Position numbers and translations under genes: made by a program. Under the pieces are notes generated by a model, which was given only the letters and a program-made list of their open reading frames with translations, ran no database searches and was not told where the DNA came from. Shown here piece after piece: positions 25,934-34,527 of a stretch of 64,000 nt of DNA (within the stretch, counting starts at the first letter, position 1; the number at the start of each line of letters is the position of its first letter). This DNA comes from Pseudogemmobacter sp044142105 (GTDB lineage: Bacteria > Pseudomonadota > Alphaproteobacteria > Rhodobacterales > Rhodobacteraceae), in the NCBI RefSeq assembly GCF_044142105.1, contig NZ_JBGTYM010000009.1, positions 62,001 through 126,000 of the forward strand. The letters are read 5' to 3'.

Positions 25934-27009
25934 CGCGACAGCCCGCCCGGCAGGCCCGGCACGTCCAGCGCGCTGAAGCCGTAATGGCGCAGCCAGCGCA
26001 GATCGGCCTCGAAGAAGGCGCGCAGATCGGGGATGCCGTATTTCAGCATGGCGATGCGGTCGATGCCCATGCCGAAGGCAAAGCCCTGCCATTGCTCGGG
26101 GTCCACGCCGGCCGCGGCCAGCACCTTCGGATGCACCATGCCCGAACCGAGGATCTCCATCCACTTGTCGCCTTCGCCGATGCGCAGCTGCCCACCCACG
26201 TTGGAATAGCGGATATCCACTTCGGCCGAAGGTTCCGTGAAGGGGAAATGCGAGGCGCGGAAGCGCAGCTCGACGCGGTCGACCTCGAAGAAGGACCGGC
26301 AGAATTCCTCAAGGCACCATTTCAGATTCGCCATCGAGATGTCGCGGTCGATCGCCAGACCCTCGACCTGATGGAACATCGGCGTATGGGTCTGGTCCAT
26401 GTCCATCCGGTAGACGCGGCCCGGCGCGATGATGCGGATCGGCGCGCCATTGGCCTGCAAGGACCGGATCTGCACCGGCGACGTATGGGTGCGCAACACA
26501 TGCGGCGGGCGGTTGTCACCCTCGGCCCGCGCCATGAAGAACGTGTCATGCTCCTGCCGGGCGGGATGTTCCGGCGGAATGTTCAGCGCGTCGAAATTGT
26601 ACCAGTCGCTTTCGACCTGCGGGCCTTCGGCGACCGAGAAGCCCATATCGGCGAAGATCGCGGTCAGCTCGTCCCAGACCTGCGAAATCGGATGGATCGT
26701 GCCCTGGCGGCGCGGGCGGCCCGGCAGTGTCACATCCAGCCATTCCGATTTCAGCCGCTCGTCCAGCGCGGCATCCGCCAAGGCGGTCTTGCGGGCGCGC
26801 AGCGCGGCGTCGATCTCGTCCTTCAGCACGTTCAGCCGGGCGCCGGTGGCCTTGCGCTCTTCCGGGTCCATCTTGCCCAGCGTCGCCATCAGGGCGGAAA
26901 TCTCGCCCTTCTTGCCCAGGGCCGCGACGCGCACGTCTTCCAGTGCCGCCTCGCCCGAGGCTTTTGCCACGGCTTCGATATACTTGTTCCGAATGTCGCC
27001 CAGATCCAT
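25930..27009 (-). CDS. pheS: phenylalanyl-tRNA synthetase alpha subunit
   Basis: 359 residues. N-terminal coiled coil (IEAVAKASGEAALEDVRVAA), then class-II catalytic core: motif 2 region around GRVYRMDMDQTHTPMFHQVE and motif 3 in FAFGMGIDRIAMLKYGI near the C-terminus. Charges tRNA-Phe together with PheT. The pheT gene does not follow here: the next gene is a cupin and then a convergent gene, so pheT must lie elsewhere. Confidence 0.97.
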   Translation of the reverse strand: MDLGDIRNKYIEAVAKASGEAALEDVRVAALGKKGEISALMATLGKMDPEERKATGARLNVLKDEIDAALRARKTALADAALDERLKSEWLDVTLPGRPRRQGTIHPISQVWDELTAIFADMGFSVAEGPQVESDWYNFDALNIPPEHPARQEHDTFFMARAEGDNRPPHVLRTHTSPVQIRSLQANGAPIRIIAPGRVYRMDMDQTHTPMFHQVEGLAIDRDISMANLKWCLEEFCRSFFEVDRVELRFRASHFPFTEPSAEVDIRYSNVGGQLRIGEGDKWMEILGSGMVHPKVLAAAGVDPEQWQGFAFGMGIDRIAMLKYGIPDLRAFFEADLRWLRHYGFSALDVPGLPGGLSR

Positions 27010-27077
27010 CGCCGCGCCTCTTGCCGATGCGTCCCGGGGTTACCGGGGCGGGGGCGCGATTGCAAGAGCGCGGGCGT

Positions 27078-27584
27078 TCAGGCCGCGCACCGGCCCAGGG
27101 CGCTGCGCAGATGGGGGCGCAGCCCGGCAAAGCCATAGGGCGGGTCATGGGGCGCCTGACCCAGCGCCGGCGGGGGCAGAGCCAGCGGGCCGCGTGACCC
27201 GGCCAGAAGGGCAAGGCGGCGGTCGTCCTGCGGCGGCAGGGCAAAGCGGGCGGCGGCATAGCGGCCCTCGCGCAGCGCCTTGGCCAGACCGAAGGTGAAA
27301 TCCCGCGCCGCATAGGCATCGAAGCCCGGCGGCACAACGCCGCGATGGAGACCCGCCGACACCGCGCGGGCCAGGATCAGCGCTGCGGTCGCGCGGTCGC
27401 ATTCCGGCCGGGCGCAGATGCGGTCGGCCGCAAGGAGAAGGTCGATCGTCACGCCGGACGCCCGGAAATCCAGACCAAGTGCGAATTCGTGCCACATCGC
27501 CGGCCCTTGGGCGATCAGGAAGGCGGTCAATCCCTCGGGCAGCGCGACCAGGGCAGCGGGGGCGGGAAACGAGCTGTGGATCAT
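27078..27584 (-). CDS. hypothetical protein, weakly DUF4274-like
   Basis: 168 residues from ATG 27584. No signal peptide or membrane segment. The stretch ARPECDRATAALILARAV near residue 60 resembles the Cys-Asp-x-x-Thr-Ala pattern of DUF4274 domains, which occur in immunity-like and tandem bacterial proteins; that is a suggestion only. The C-terminal third is Pro/Arg-rich. It is separate from dps and pheS by about 70-200 bases on each side. Confidence 0.6.
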   Translation of the reverse strand: MIHSSFPAPAALVALPEGLTAFLIAQGPAMWHEFALGLDFRASGVTIDLLLAADRICARPECDRATAALILARAVSAGLHRGVVPPGFDAYAARDFTFGLAKALREGRYAAARFALPPQDDRRLALLAGSRGPLALPPPALGQAPHDPPYGFAGLRPHLRSALGRCAA

Positions 27585-27713
27585 GACGATACCGGAAAGC
27601 TGGATGATTGTTCCGGTTTCATCGACAATTCGGGCGGGATTGCGGCCCGTTCCGGGCCTGTTCCCGGCTTGGAAACATAAGTTTCGCGAATGGCGTGCCC
27701 CTCGCGGAAAGGC

Positions 27714-27754
27714 GGCGCAGGGCGGAGGCAAGGACCAGCCCCGCGCCCTGCGCC
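27714..27754 (-). terminator. terminator-like hairpin after dps
   Basis: Perfect 11-bp stem, GGCGCAGGGCG at 27714-27724 with CGCCCTGCGCC at 27744-27754, loop 19 nt. On the minus strand the 3' side continues CGCCTTTCC, a short T tract. It lies 26 bases after the dps stop. Confidence 0.5.
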
Positions 27755-27779
27755 TCTCGCATCGGGCGAAACGGCGGCT

Positions 27780-28262
27780 TCAGCGCAGATGCGATTCCAG
27801 GAAGTACAGCTGCTTGTCGAGATCGCCCGACACGCCGGTCAACAGGTCCGAGGTCACCATGTCCTTCTCTTCCTCGGCGGTCTCGATCCCCTCGCGCGCG
27901 GCGTTGGACACGATGGCCAGCGCTTCGGCCAATGCCTTCACCACGGCCATGCCTTCGCGGGCGGATTGCGGAAATTCGGGCAGGCGCGTGGCCTTGGCGG
28001 CATCCGACAGGCGGCCCGGAACGAACCCGCCCAGGGCGGCGGCGCGTTCGGCCACGGCATCGACATGGCCCTGCAACACGTCATAGAGCCCGTCGAAATG
28101 TTCGTGCAGCGCAATGAAATGCGGCCCCGTCACATTCCAATGCGCATGCTTGGTGCGCAGCGCCATATCGGTCAGGTCGGCGAGCATCTGGTTCAGCAGC
28201 GTCTCGACCTTTTGACGGTTGGGGCGGGAAATATCGATGCGGGTGGCGGATGTCGCGGCCAT
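27780..28262 (-). CDS. dps: Dps-family DNA-protection / ferritin-like protein
   Basis: 160 residues, four-helix ferritin-like fold. The Dps ferroxidase pattern is present: HAHWNVTGPHFIALHEHFDG near residues 38-57. It forms dodecamers that oxidise and store iron and bind DNA in stationary phase and oxidative stress. ATG 28262 has GGAG eight bases upstream, and that site adjoins a 7-bp hairpin (28273-28297). Confidence 0.94.
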   Translation of the reverse strand: MAATSATRIDISRPNRQKVETLLNQMLADLTDMALRTKHAHWNVTGPHFIALHEHFDGLYDVLQGHVDAVAERAAALGGFVPGRLSDAAKATRLPEFPQSAREGMAVVKALAEALAIVSNAAREGIETAEEEKDMVTSDLLTGVSGDLDKQLYFLESHLR

Positions 28263-28272
28263 GTCATGTTCT

Positions 28273-28297
28273 CCGGCAAAGGGAATATCGTTGCCGG
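28273..28297 (-). promoter_or_regulatory. hairpin abutting the dps ribosome binding site
   Basis: CCGGCAA (28273-28279) and TTGCCGG (28291-28297) form a 7-bp stem with an 11-nt loop in the dps leader. On the minus strand the 3' arm ends in CCGG and runs straight into AG, so the GGAG ribosome site is half inside the stem. Confidence 0.5.
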
Positions 28298-28304
28298 AAG
28301 AACG

Positions 28305-28340
28305 CCCGGGGCGACGGGACGGTTCCGTCGACGCCCCGGG
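28305..28340 (-). terminator. long hairpin between the AGCS gene and dps
   Basis: Outer 9-bp stem CCCGGGGCG (28305-28313) with CGCCCCGGG (28332-28340), then a 3-nt bulge and a further 6-bp inner stem. It begins 11 bases after the symporter stop. Only a weak T-rich tail (GTTCTT) follows on the minus strand. Confidence 0.5.
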
Positions 28341-28351
28341 ACAGGCGGAAA

Positions 28352-29772
28352 TCAGCGCCAGATCTCGGGATCGACGCCGCGCGCGATTCCCGGATGCTCG
28401 CCCAGGTGGAAGACCGGCTGCTCGCCCGCCTTGCGCTGGTCGAAATAGTTCCGGGTCAGCGCGACCACCGTGCCCGACAGCGCGACGATGGCGATCAGGT
28501 TGATCGTCGCCATCAGCCCCATCGAGGCATCGGCCAGATTGAAGACCGTGGAAACCGCCTGCAAGGCGCCCCAGATCACCATCGCGATCACCGCAAACCG
28601 CAGCACCATCAGGCCGGTGCGGCTGCCCACGCCCAGGAAGGCCATGGCCATTTCCGAATAGGCGTAATTGCCGATGATCGAAGTGAAGGCGAAGAAGAAG
28701 ATCGCCACCGCCACGAACCAGGGCCCGAAGCTTCCGACATGATCGGCCAGCGCGGCCTGGGTCAGCTGCGTGCCCGTAACCTCGCCTCCCGGCACATAGA
28801 CGCCCGACAGAAGGATCATCATCGCGGTGCAGGTGCAGATCAGGATAGTGTCGATGAATACGCCCAGCGCCTGCACGAAACCCTGCGACGAAGGATGATG
28901 CGGATTGGGCGTGGCGGCGGCGGCGATGTTCGGGGCCGAGCCCATGCCGGCCTCGTTCGAGAACAGGCCGCGCTTGACGCCATTAAGCATGGCGGCGGTG
29001 ATCCCGCCTGCCACGCCGCCCGTCGCTTCGGCCAGACCAAAGGCATTCGCGACGATGTTCCAGAGCATGGTCGGAACTTCAGTGATGTTCAGCACGACGA
29101 CGATGATCGCCATCAAAAGATAGACGCCCGCCATGAAGGGCACCACATATTCGGCCACAGTGGCGATCTGGCGGATGCCGCCAAAGATGACCACGCCGGT
29201 CAGCACGGCCAGGCCCAGCCCCGTGGCCAGTTTTGGAATCCCGAAGGCGCCAACCATGGCATCGGCGATGGAATTGGCCTGCACCGCGTTGAAGACCAGC
29301 CCGAAGGACAGGATCAGGCAAAACGAGAAAACCGCGCCCAGCCAGGGCAGGCCAAGCCCGCGCGCGATGTGGAAGGCCGGGCCACCACGATAGACGGCGC
29401 TGGAATCGCTGTCATCCTTGACCTTGTATAGCTGCGCGAGGGTGGATTCCGCATAGGCCGTCGCCATGCCCAGGAAGGCCACGACCCACATCCAGAAGAT
29501 CGCGCCCGGCCCCCCAACACCAGGGCCACCGCGACCCCGGCGATATTTCCGGTGCTCACGCGCGAGGCAAGGCTGGTGCACAGGGCCTGAAACGGCGAAA
29601 TCCCCTGCCGGTCGGTGGCAGGCGCGCTGGTGACGGAGCGCACCATTTCGCCGAAATGCAGGATCTGCTGGAACTTCAGCCGCAGGGTAAAGAAGACGCC
29701 CACGGCCAGAAGGCCGTAGATAAGCACATAGCCCCAGAAGACGGTGTTCAGGAAATCGATGATCGCAGTCAC
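28352..29772 (-). pseudogene. alanine/glycine:cation symporter (AGCS family), frameshifted
   Basis: N-terminal part starts at GTG 29772 (VTAIIDFLNTVFWGYVLIY; AAGGAG upstream) and reads SRVSTGNIAGVAVALVLGG, then goes out of frame. The other frame resumes PGAIFWMWVVAFLGMATAYA and continues to the stop at 28352 with full family content (FSNEAGMGSAPNIAAAA, PHHPSSQGFVQ). The break falls in a run of six G on the minus strand (29510-29515); one more G restores a continuous protein of about 473 residues with around ten membrane helices. Either a recent one-base deletion or a sequencing error in the run. Confidence 0.88.
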
Positions 29773-29915
29773 GCCAGAACTCCTTTGTCGCAAGGTTTCC
29801 GGGGCCTGGCGGCCCATGCCCGGAACCGTGTCACGAGGAGTTTCCGGCGGGCAATCTTAAATATTGATCTCGGAGATCCGTTTCGCGCGGCGCGCGATAT
29901 CCCGGCTTCTGCGTC

Positions 29916-30317
29916 TCAGTCCAGCAGGTCCGAGATGTCGTTGCTGTTCCAGGGATCGGGCAGCGCGTTCTGCGGGCAATAGGCCATTGTGACCTCCCAA
30001 CCCTCGCCGAAAAGACGAAAGCGATCTTCGGCCAAAAGCTCGATATCGCCTTCATTGTCATAGGCCTCGCCCGAGGTGATGTCGGTGCAGCGCTCGGTAT
30101 AGTGATAGATGTTGTGCCCGGTCGCGGTGAAGCCGGTAAAGGCGCAATCCGTGCGCGCGCTGTTCAGGCCGGTCTTGTGCAAAAGCCCCAGTGTGGCGTT
30201 CGAGGCATTGGCGCAGCCGACGCTGACATCGACGTAAAAGCCCAGCGTCAGATTGCCCTGCGCCAAGGCGGGCAGGGCGGTCAGCGCAAGAACGGCGGGA
30301 ACGAGGGCGGCTTTCAT
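29916..30317 (-). CDS. hypothetical secreted protein
   Basis: 133 residues. Signal peptide MKAALVPAVLALTALPALA, then a small Cys-containing domain (SVGCANASN, RTDCAFTGF, ERCTDITSG, AYCPQNALP: four cysteines, perhaps two disulfides). No family recognised. Probably periplasmic. It stands alone on the minus strand before the rplT terminator region. Confidence 0.65.
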   Translation of the reverse strand: MKAALVPAVLALTALPALAQGNLTLGFYVDVSVGCANASNATLGLLHKTGLNSARTDCAFTGFTATGHNIYHYTERCTDITSGEAYDNEGDIELLAEDRFRLFGEGWEVTMAYCPQNALPDPWNSNDISDLLD

Positions 30318-30374
30318 GCGCTATATTGGCGACCGATCGCGGCGCCGGTCAACGGTGCAGCCGCGCCAGAAAGG

Positions 30375-30403
30375 AAAAACCCCGAACCTTGCGGTCCGAG
30401 GTT
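30375..30403 (-). terminator. intrinsic terminator of rpmI-rplT
   Basis: An 11-bp stem on the minus strand (two G-U pairs) between 30393-30403 and 30378-30388, closing on a GCAA tetraloop, followed by TTTTT. It begins 30 bases after the rplT stop. Confidence 0.88.
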
Positions 30404-30432
30404 TCCGAAGCTTGCCGAAAATTCGGTCTGGC

Positions 30433-30798
30433 TCAGGCGGCCAGCGCGTCGCGGGCCTTGCCGGCGATGGCGTTGAACGCTTCGGGCTCATGCACCGCCA
30501 GATCGGCCAGAACCTTGCGGTCCACTTCGATCCCGGCTTTCGCCAGGCCGTTGATCAGGCGCGAATAGGTGAAGGCCGGGTCGAACAGGCGGACGGCAGC
30601 GTTGATGCGCTGGATCCACAGGGCACGGAATTGGCCCTTCTTGGCCTTGCGGTCGCGGGTCGCGTATTGCTGGGCCTTGTCGACGGCCTGGGTCGCGGTG
30701 CGGAAGTTGGTCGAGCGGGCGGCATAGTAGCCGGACGCCTTGGCAATCACCTTGCGGTGGCGGGCGTGGGTAACCTTGCCGGATTTGACGCGGGACAT
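30433..30798 (-). CDS. rplT: 50S ribosomal protein L20
   Basis: 121 residues, normal length. Typical L20: MSRVKSGKVTHARHRKVIAK, then GYYAARSTNFRTATQAV and KKGQFRALWIQRINAAVRLF. Binds 23S rRNA early in 50S assembly. It follows rpmI by 12 nt and has its own terminator. infC is not adjacent, unlike in E. coli. Confidence 0.98.
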   Translation of the reverse strand: MSRVKSGKVTHARHRKVIAKASGYYAARSTNFRTATQAVDKAQQYATRDRKAKKGQFRALWIQRINAAVRLFDPAFTYSRLINGLAKAGIEVDRKVLADLAVHEPEAFNAIAGKARDALAA

Positions 30799-30810
30799 CT
30801 CTGGCTCTCC

Positions 30811-31011
30811 TTAGCGGTTATACGGCATGTATTTCTTGACGATCTTCGCGTCCGAGTCGTCGAGCAGCATGGTGCCCGTCGCCTGGCGCGTGAATTTCGT
30901 CGTGCGCTTGATCATGCCGTGGCGCTTGCCGGCCACGCCGGCCTTCACATGGCCATTGGCCGTGAAGGAGAACCGCTTCTTCGCAGCGGATTTGGTCTTC
31001 ATCTTGGGCAT
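30811..31011 (-). CDS. rpmI: 50S ribosomal protein L35
   Basis: 66 residues, MPKMKTKSAAKKRFSFTANG, basic and Lys-rich with the family's C-terminal IVKKYMPYNR. ATG 31011. First gene of the rpmI-rplT pair; the promoter should lie in 31012-31150. Confidence 0.98.
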   Translation of the reverse strand: MPKMKTKSAAKKRFSFTANGHVKAGVAGKRHGMIKRTTKFTRQATGTMLLDDSDAKIVKKYMPYNR

Positions 31012-31150
31012 TTCACTCTCCAGTGTTCATCGCGCGCCAAGGCATGCCACTGATCGCCCAGCGCGCGGGTCTTTCCGAAGCCCGCCCTATAGGGGGCGCA
31101 TGGCGAAGGTGCAAGTGGATTCGCGTCGGTGGCTGTCTGGCGCGCCTGCC

Positions 31151-31375
31151 CTAATGCGTATAGCGGCCCGCGACCGACATCATCACCCGCGGGATATCCG
31201 CGAACGCATAACCGCCGGGTTTCTTCAGCAGCGCCGTTGTCACCAGCACCGCCGCGGCCAGCAGCATGATCGCCCCCAGCCTGGGTGGCCTGCCCTCGGT
31301 CCAGGCGGACAGAAGCGAGGGCAGGGTGAGGATGGCAAGGATGATCCCGATCGTCAGAAGCAGGTCAGTGTCCAT
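31151..31375 (-). CDS. hypothetical small membrane protein
   Basis: 74 residues with two predicted membrane segments (LLLTIGIILAILTLPSLLSA and LGAIMLLAAAVLVTTALL), a short polar linker between them and a C-terminal tail (FADIPRVMMSVAGRY). Likely co-transcribed with pyk, which ends 38 bases upstream. No function known to me. Confidence 0.72.
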   Translation of the reverse strand: MDTDLLLTIGIILAILTLPSLLSAWTEGRPPRLGAIMLLAAAVLVTTALLKKPGGYAFADIPRVMMSVAGRYTH

Positions 31376-31413
31376 GGCGCACCCGGAACCGCAAGGGGTT
31401 GGCTGAGCAGACG

Positions 31414-32859
31414 TTAACCGGGGTCGACGCGGGAAATCAACTTTTCATTGCAGGGCGCCACGCGAAGGATGTTGGTCGTCCCCTGCACGTTGAAGGGCAC
31501 GCCCGCGGTCACCACGATATGGTCGGTCTCTTCGGCGAAACCATCCGTGCGCGCGGCGCGGATGGCCGACAGCACCGCGCCCTTGAAGCGCTCCTGCTCG
31601 GGCACGATCACGCAATGCACGCCCCAGGTCAGCGCCATCCGCCGCGCGGTTTCCACCAGCGGCGTCAGGCCCAGGATCGCGACATGCGGCCGCTCGCGCG
31701 CCACCAGGCTCATCGTGGTGCCCGACTGGCTGAAGCAGACGATGGCCTTGATGTCGGTCGCCTCGGCGATCTCGCGCGCGGCGGCGACGATGCCGTCGGC
31801 CACGGTCTCGCGCTTGACCACGCGACTGGCGTCGATGACCTGAATATAGGTCGGGTCGCTCTCGACCGACTTGGCCACATTGTCCATCGTGGTCACGGCC
31901 TCGACCGGGAACTTGCCCGCCGCCGATTCCGCCGAAAGCATCACCGCATCGGCGCCCTCATAGATCGCCGTCGCCACGTCGGACACTTCGGCCCGGGTCG
32001 GCATCGGGTTCTCGATCATCGATTCCAGCATCTGCGTCGCCACGATCACCGGCTTGGCCGCCGCCCGCGCCTTGCGCACCAGCCGTTTCTGGATCGGCGG
32101 CACCGAATGGACCGGCAGTTCCACGCCCAGATCGCCCCGCGCCACCATGATCCCGTCCGAGACCTTGAGGATCTCGTCATAGGCCTTCACGGCGGCGGGT
32201 TTCTCGATCTTCGACAGGATCGCGGCACGGCCATTGGCCAGGGCGCGGGCCTCGATCACATCCTCGGGGCGCTGCACGAAGGACAGGGCCAGCCAGTCGA
32301 CCCCCATCTCGCAGGCGAATTCAAGATCCTTGCGGTCCTTGGCCGACAGCGCCTTCACCGGCAGCACCACATCGGGCACGTTCACGCCCTTGCGGTTGGA
32401 AATCGTGCCGCCCACGATCACGGTGCAATCGGCGAAATCGGCGCCGCAGGCCTCGACCCGAAGGCGGATCTTGCCGTCATTGACCAGAAGCGTCGAGCCG
32501 ACCTCGAGAGCCGCGAAAATCTCGGGATGCGGCAGCTGCACACGGCTGCTGTCCCCTTCGACGGGGCTCAGATCCAGCCGGAAGCTGTCACCATCCTCAA
32601 GGTCATGCGCGCCGGCGGCAAAGCTGCCCACGCGCAGCTTGGGCCCCTGAAGATCGGCCAGAATGCCGATCGGACGGCCAAGGTCTTCCTCGACCTTGCG
32701 GATGATGCTGTGGCGGGCGCGGATGTCATCATGGGTGCCATGCGACATGTTCAGGCGGAACACGTCGGCCCCGGCGATGAACAGCGCCCGGATCATGTCA
32801 TAGTCGCTGGATGAGGGGCCCAGAGTGGCCACGATCTTCACGTTGCGGTGGCGGCGCAT
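31414..32859 (-). CDS. pyk: pyruvate kinase
   Basis: Last step of glycolysis, PEP plus ADP to pyruvate plus ATP. 481 residues from ATG 32859, eight bases after AAGGAGG. Opens with MRRHRNVKIVATLGPSSSDY; active-site block IDWLALSFVQ-like DWLALSFVQRPEDV, the catalytic lysine in ILSKIEKPAAV, and MVARGDLGVELPV. C-terminal allosteric domain is complete. Single gene with a small membrane protein behind it. Confidence 0.97.
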   Translation of the reverse strand: MRRHRNVKIVATLGPSSSDYDMIRALFIAGADVFRLNMSHGTHDDIRARHSIIRKVEEDLGRPIGILADLQGPKLRVGSFAAGAHDLEDGDSFRLDLSPVEGDSSRVQLPHPEIFAALEVGSTLLVNDGKIRLRVEACGADFADCTVIVGGTISNRKGVNVPDVVLPVKALSAKDRKDLEFACEMGVDWLALSFVQRPEDVIEARALANGRAAILSKIEKPAAVKAYDEILKVSDGIMVARGDLGVELPVHSVPPIQKRLVRKARAAAKPVIVATQMLESMIENPMPTRAEVSDVATAIYEGADAVMLSAESAAGKFPVEAVTTMDNVAKSVESDPTYIQVIDASRVVKRETVADGIVAAAREIAEATDIKAIVCFSQSGTTMSLVARERPHVAILGLTPLVETARRMALTWGVHCVIVPEQERFKGAVLSAIRAARTDGFAEETDHIVVTAGVPFNVQGTTNILRVAPCNEKLISRVDPG

Positions 32860-33085
32860 AGGCCATCCTCCTTCTAAGATTTCGTGTTCGCGGTGGGCCG
32901 CCTGCCTTATGGCGCAAAGCCATTGGGCAGGCAACTGCCACATTGACAAACTTCTGCGACAGAACCGGGCCGTCTGGGCCCGCCACGGCCCTGCCCGGTT
33001 TTTTGGCAGATGACACGGATTTGGCCCAAGCGGTCGCCTGCGGCCATGGACGCCGCCCGGCCGATGCGCTAACTCCGGGCCTGCA

Positions 33086-33832
33086 ATGCAAGGTGATGAC
33101 ACGGCTTTCCTGATCGAGGGTGCGGCGCGGCCTGGCCGGTGGCTGGTGACCTGCGACCACGCCTCGAACGCGGTGCCGCCCTGGGTGGCGGGCGGCGATC
33201 TTGGACTTCCCGCTGCCGATATGGCCCGCCACATCGCCTGGGATCCGGGCGCCGCGGGTGTCGCCCGCGCTCTGGGGCGGTCGCTCGACAGCCCGGTCAT
33301 CCTGTCCACCTTCTCGCGCCTGGTGATCGACCCCAACCGGGGCGAGGATGATCCGACGCTGGTGATGCGGCTTTATGATGGCTCGATCATCCCGGCCAAC
33401 CGCCGCATCGATTGCGCCGGCATCGGCGAAAGGCTGGACCGGCTCTATCGCCCCTATCACGACGCTTACGAGACGCTGGCCGCCCGACGCCCGGATACCG
33501 TGGTGCTGGCGATCCATTCCTTCACCCGTTGCCTGAACGGTCGCCAACCCCGGCCCTGGCATGTCGGCGTGCTCTATTCCCATCTCGACGCGCGGCTCTC
33601 GCGCCCGCTTGTGGTGCGGCTGATGGCCGAGGCGGATCTGTGCATCGGCGACAACGAACCCTATTCCGGCCATCTTCCCGGCGATGCGATTGACCGCCAT
33701 GCCCTTGAACCGGGGCGGTTGAATACCCTCATCGAGGTCAGGAATGATCTGATCGGCGATGAGGCCGCGCAAGAGGCTTGGGCCGCGCGGCTGGCGCCGA
33801 TTCTGACCGAGGTTCTGGAGGATCTGGAATGA
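33086..33832 (+). CDS. N-formylglutamate amidohydrolase family protein (short form)
   Basis: 248 residues, shorter than the relative at 10139. Zinc-site landmarks: WLVTCDHASNAVP near residue 20, RLVIDPNRGEDDPTL near 80 and VVLAIHSFTRCLNG near 130. Substrate unknown. ATG 33086. It overlaps the DUF1244 gene by 4 nt (ATGA), so the two are one operon. Confidence 0.88.
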   Translation: MQGDDTAFLIEGAARPGRWLVTCDHASNAVPPWVAGGDLGLPAADMARHIAWDPGAAGVARALGRSLDSPVILSTFSRLVIDPNRGEDDPTLVMRLYDGSIIPANRRIDCAGIGERLDRLYRPYHDAYETLAARRPDTVVLAIHSFTRCLNGRQPRPWHVGVLYSHLDARLSRPLVVRLMAEADLCIGDNEPYSGHLPGDAIDRHALEPGRLNTLIEVRNDLIGDEAAQEAWAARLAPILTEVLEDLE

Positions 33833-34161
33833 CCAGGGAAATCGACCCCGCGACGCAGGTGGAACTGGAGGCTGCGGCCTTCCGTGCGCTGATGCATCAT
33901 TTGCTGCAAAAGCGGCCCGAGGTGCAGAATATCGACCTGATGAACCTGGCCGGCTTCTGCCGCAACTGCCTGTCGCGCTGGTATCAGGAAGCAGCGGCCG
34001 AACGCGGGATCGGCTTGTCGAAGGACGAGGCGCGCGAGATCGTCTATGGCATGCCCTATGCGGATTGGGTGGCCCAGAATCAGACCGAGGCCGACGCCGC
34101 CAAGCAGGCGGCCTTCAAGACCGCCTTCGCGCAGAATGTCGGGGACGCGGCAAAAGGTTAA
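33829..34161 (+). CDS. DUF1244-family protein
   Basis: 110 residues, wholly helical by appearance. The invariant family block FCRNCLSRWYQEAAAERG and the later YGMPYADWVAQNQ are present. DUF1244 proteins are widespread in proteobacteria with no assigned biochemistry. Translationally coupled to the amidohydrolase upstream. ATG 33829. Confidence 0.88.
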   Translation: MTREIDPATQVELEAAAFRALMHHLLQKRPEVQNIDLMNLAGFCRNCLSRWYQEAAAERGIGLSKDEAREIVYGMPYADWVAQNQTEADAAKQAAFKTAFAQNVGDAAKG

Positions 34162-34230
34162 CCCCGGGTTAATTCGGCAGGGTCAAGTCCTTGAAACCAT
34201 TCAGGCGGGCATTTGTCCCGGCGTGGGACA

Positions 34231-34527
34231 TCACAGCCCCAGCCAGCGCAGCCCCGCCGCCACCGCGACGCCCGCGATGGCCGCGCCCACGTCGTTGCGG
34301 GTCAGAAGCGACAGGCCGACCGCCGCGCCCAGGGCCAGCGCCTCGACCATCCCGCCCGCCGCCAGCGCCTGCGCGGTGATCCCCGCCATCACCGCCAGCG
34401 GGGTCGCCTTGAGCGCCGCGTCTAGGCGGGCCGAGGGCGGCAGGAAACGCATGGCGAGATAGCCTGCCATCCGGCAGAACAGCGCCGCCGCCGCCATCAC
34501 CAGAAGCATCGCGGTCATCGAAGGCAT
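34231..34527 (-). CDS. azlD: AzlD-family branched-chain amino acid exporter small subunit
   Basis: 98 residues, about four hydrophobic helices (AMLLVMAAAALFCRMAGYLA; ATPLAVMAGITAQALAAGG; AIAGVAVAAGLRWLGL). Small partner of AzlC in LIV-E type exporters. ATG 34527 shares its A with the azlC stop (TGATG), a typical coupled pair. Confidence 0.9.
   Translation of the reverse strand: MPSMTAMLLVMAAAALFCRMAGYLAMRFLPPSARLDAALKATPLAVMAGITAQALAAGGMVEALALGAAVGLSLLTRNDVGAAIAGVAVAAGLRWLGL

Noticed and set aside
34150..34180. TTAACCC-C-GGGTTAA palindrome after DUF1244 as a terminator
   Set aside because: Only one base separates the arms and no T run follows; probably chance or a weak protein site.
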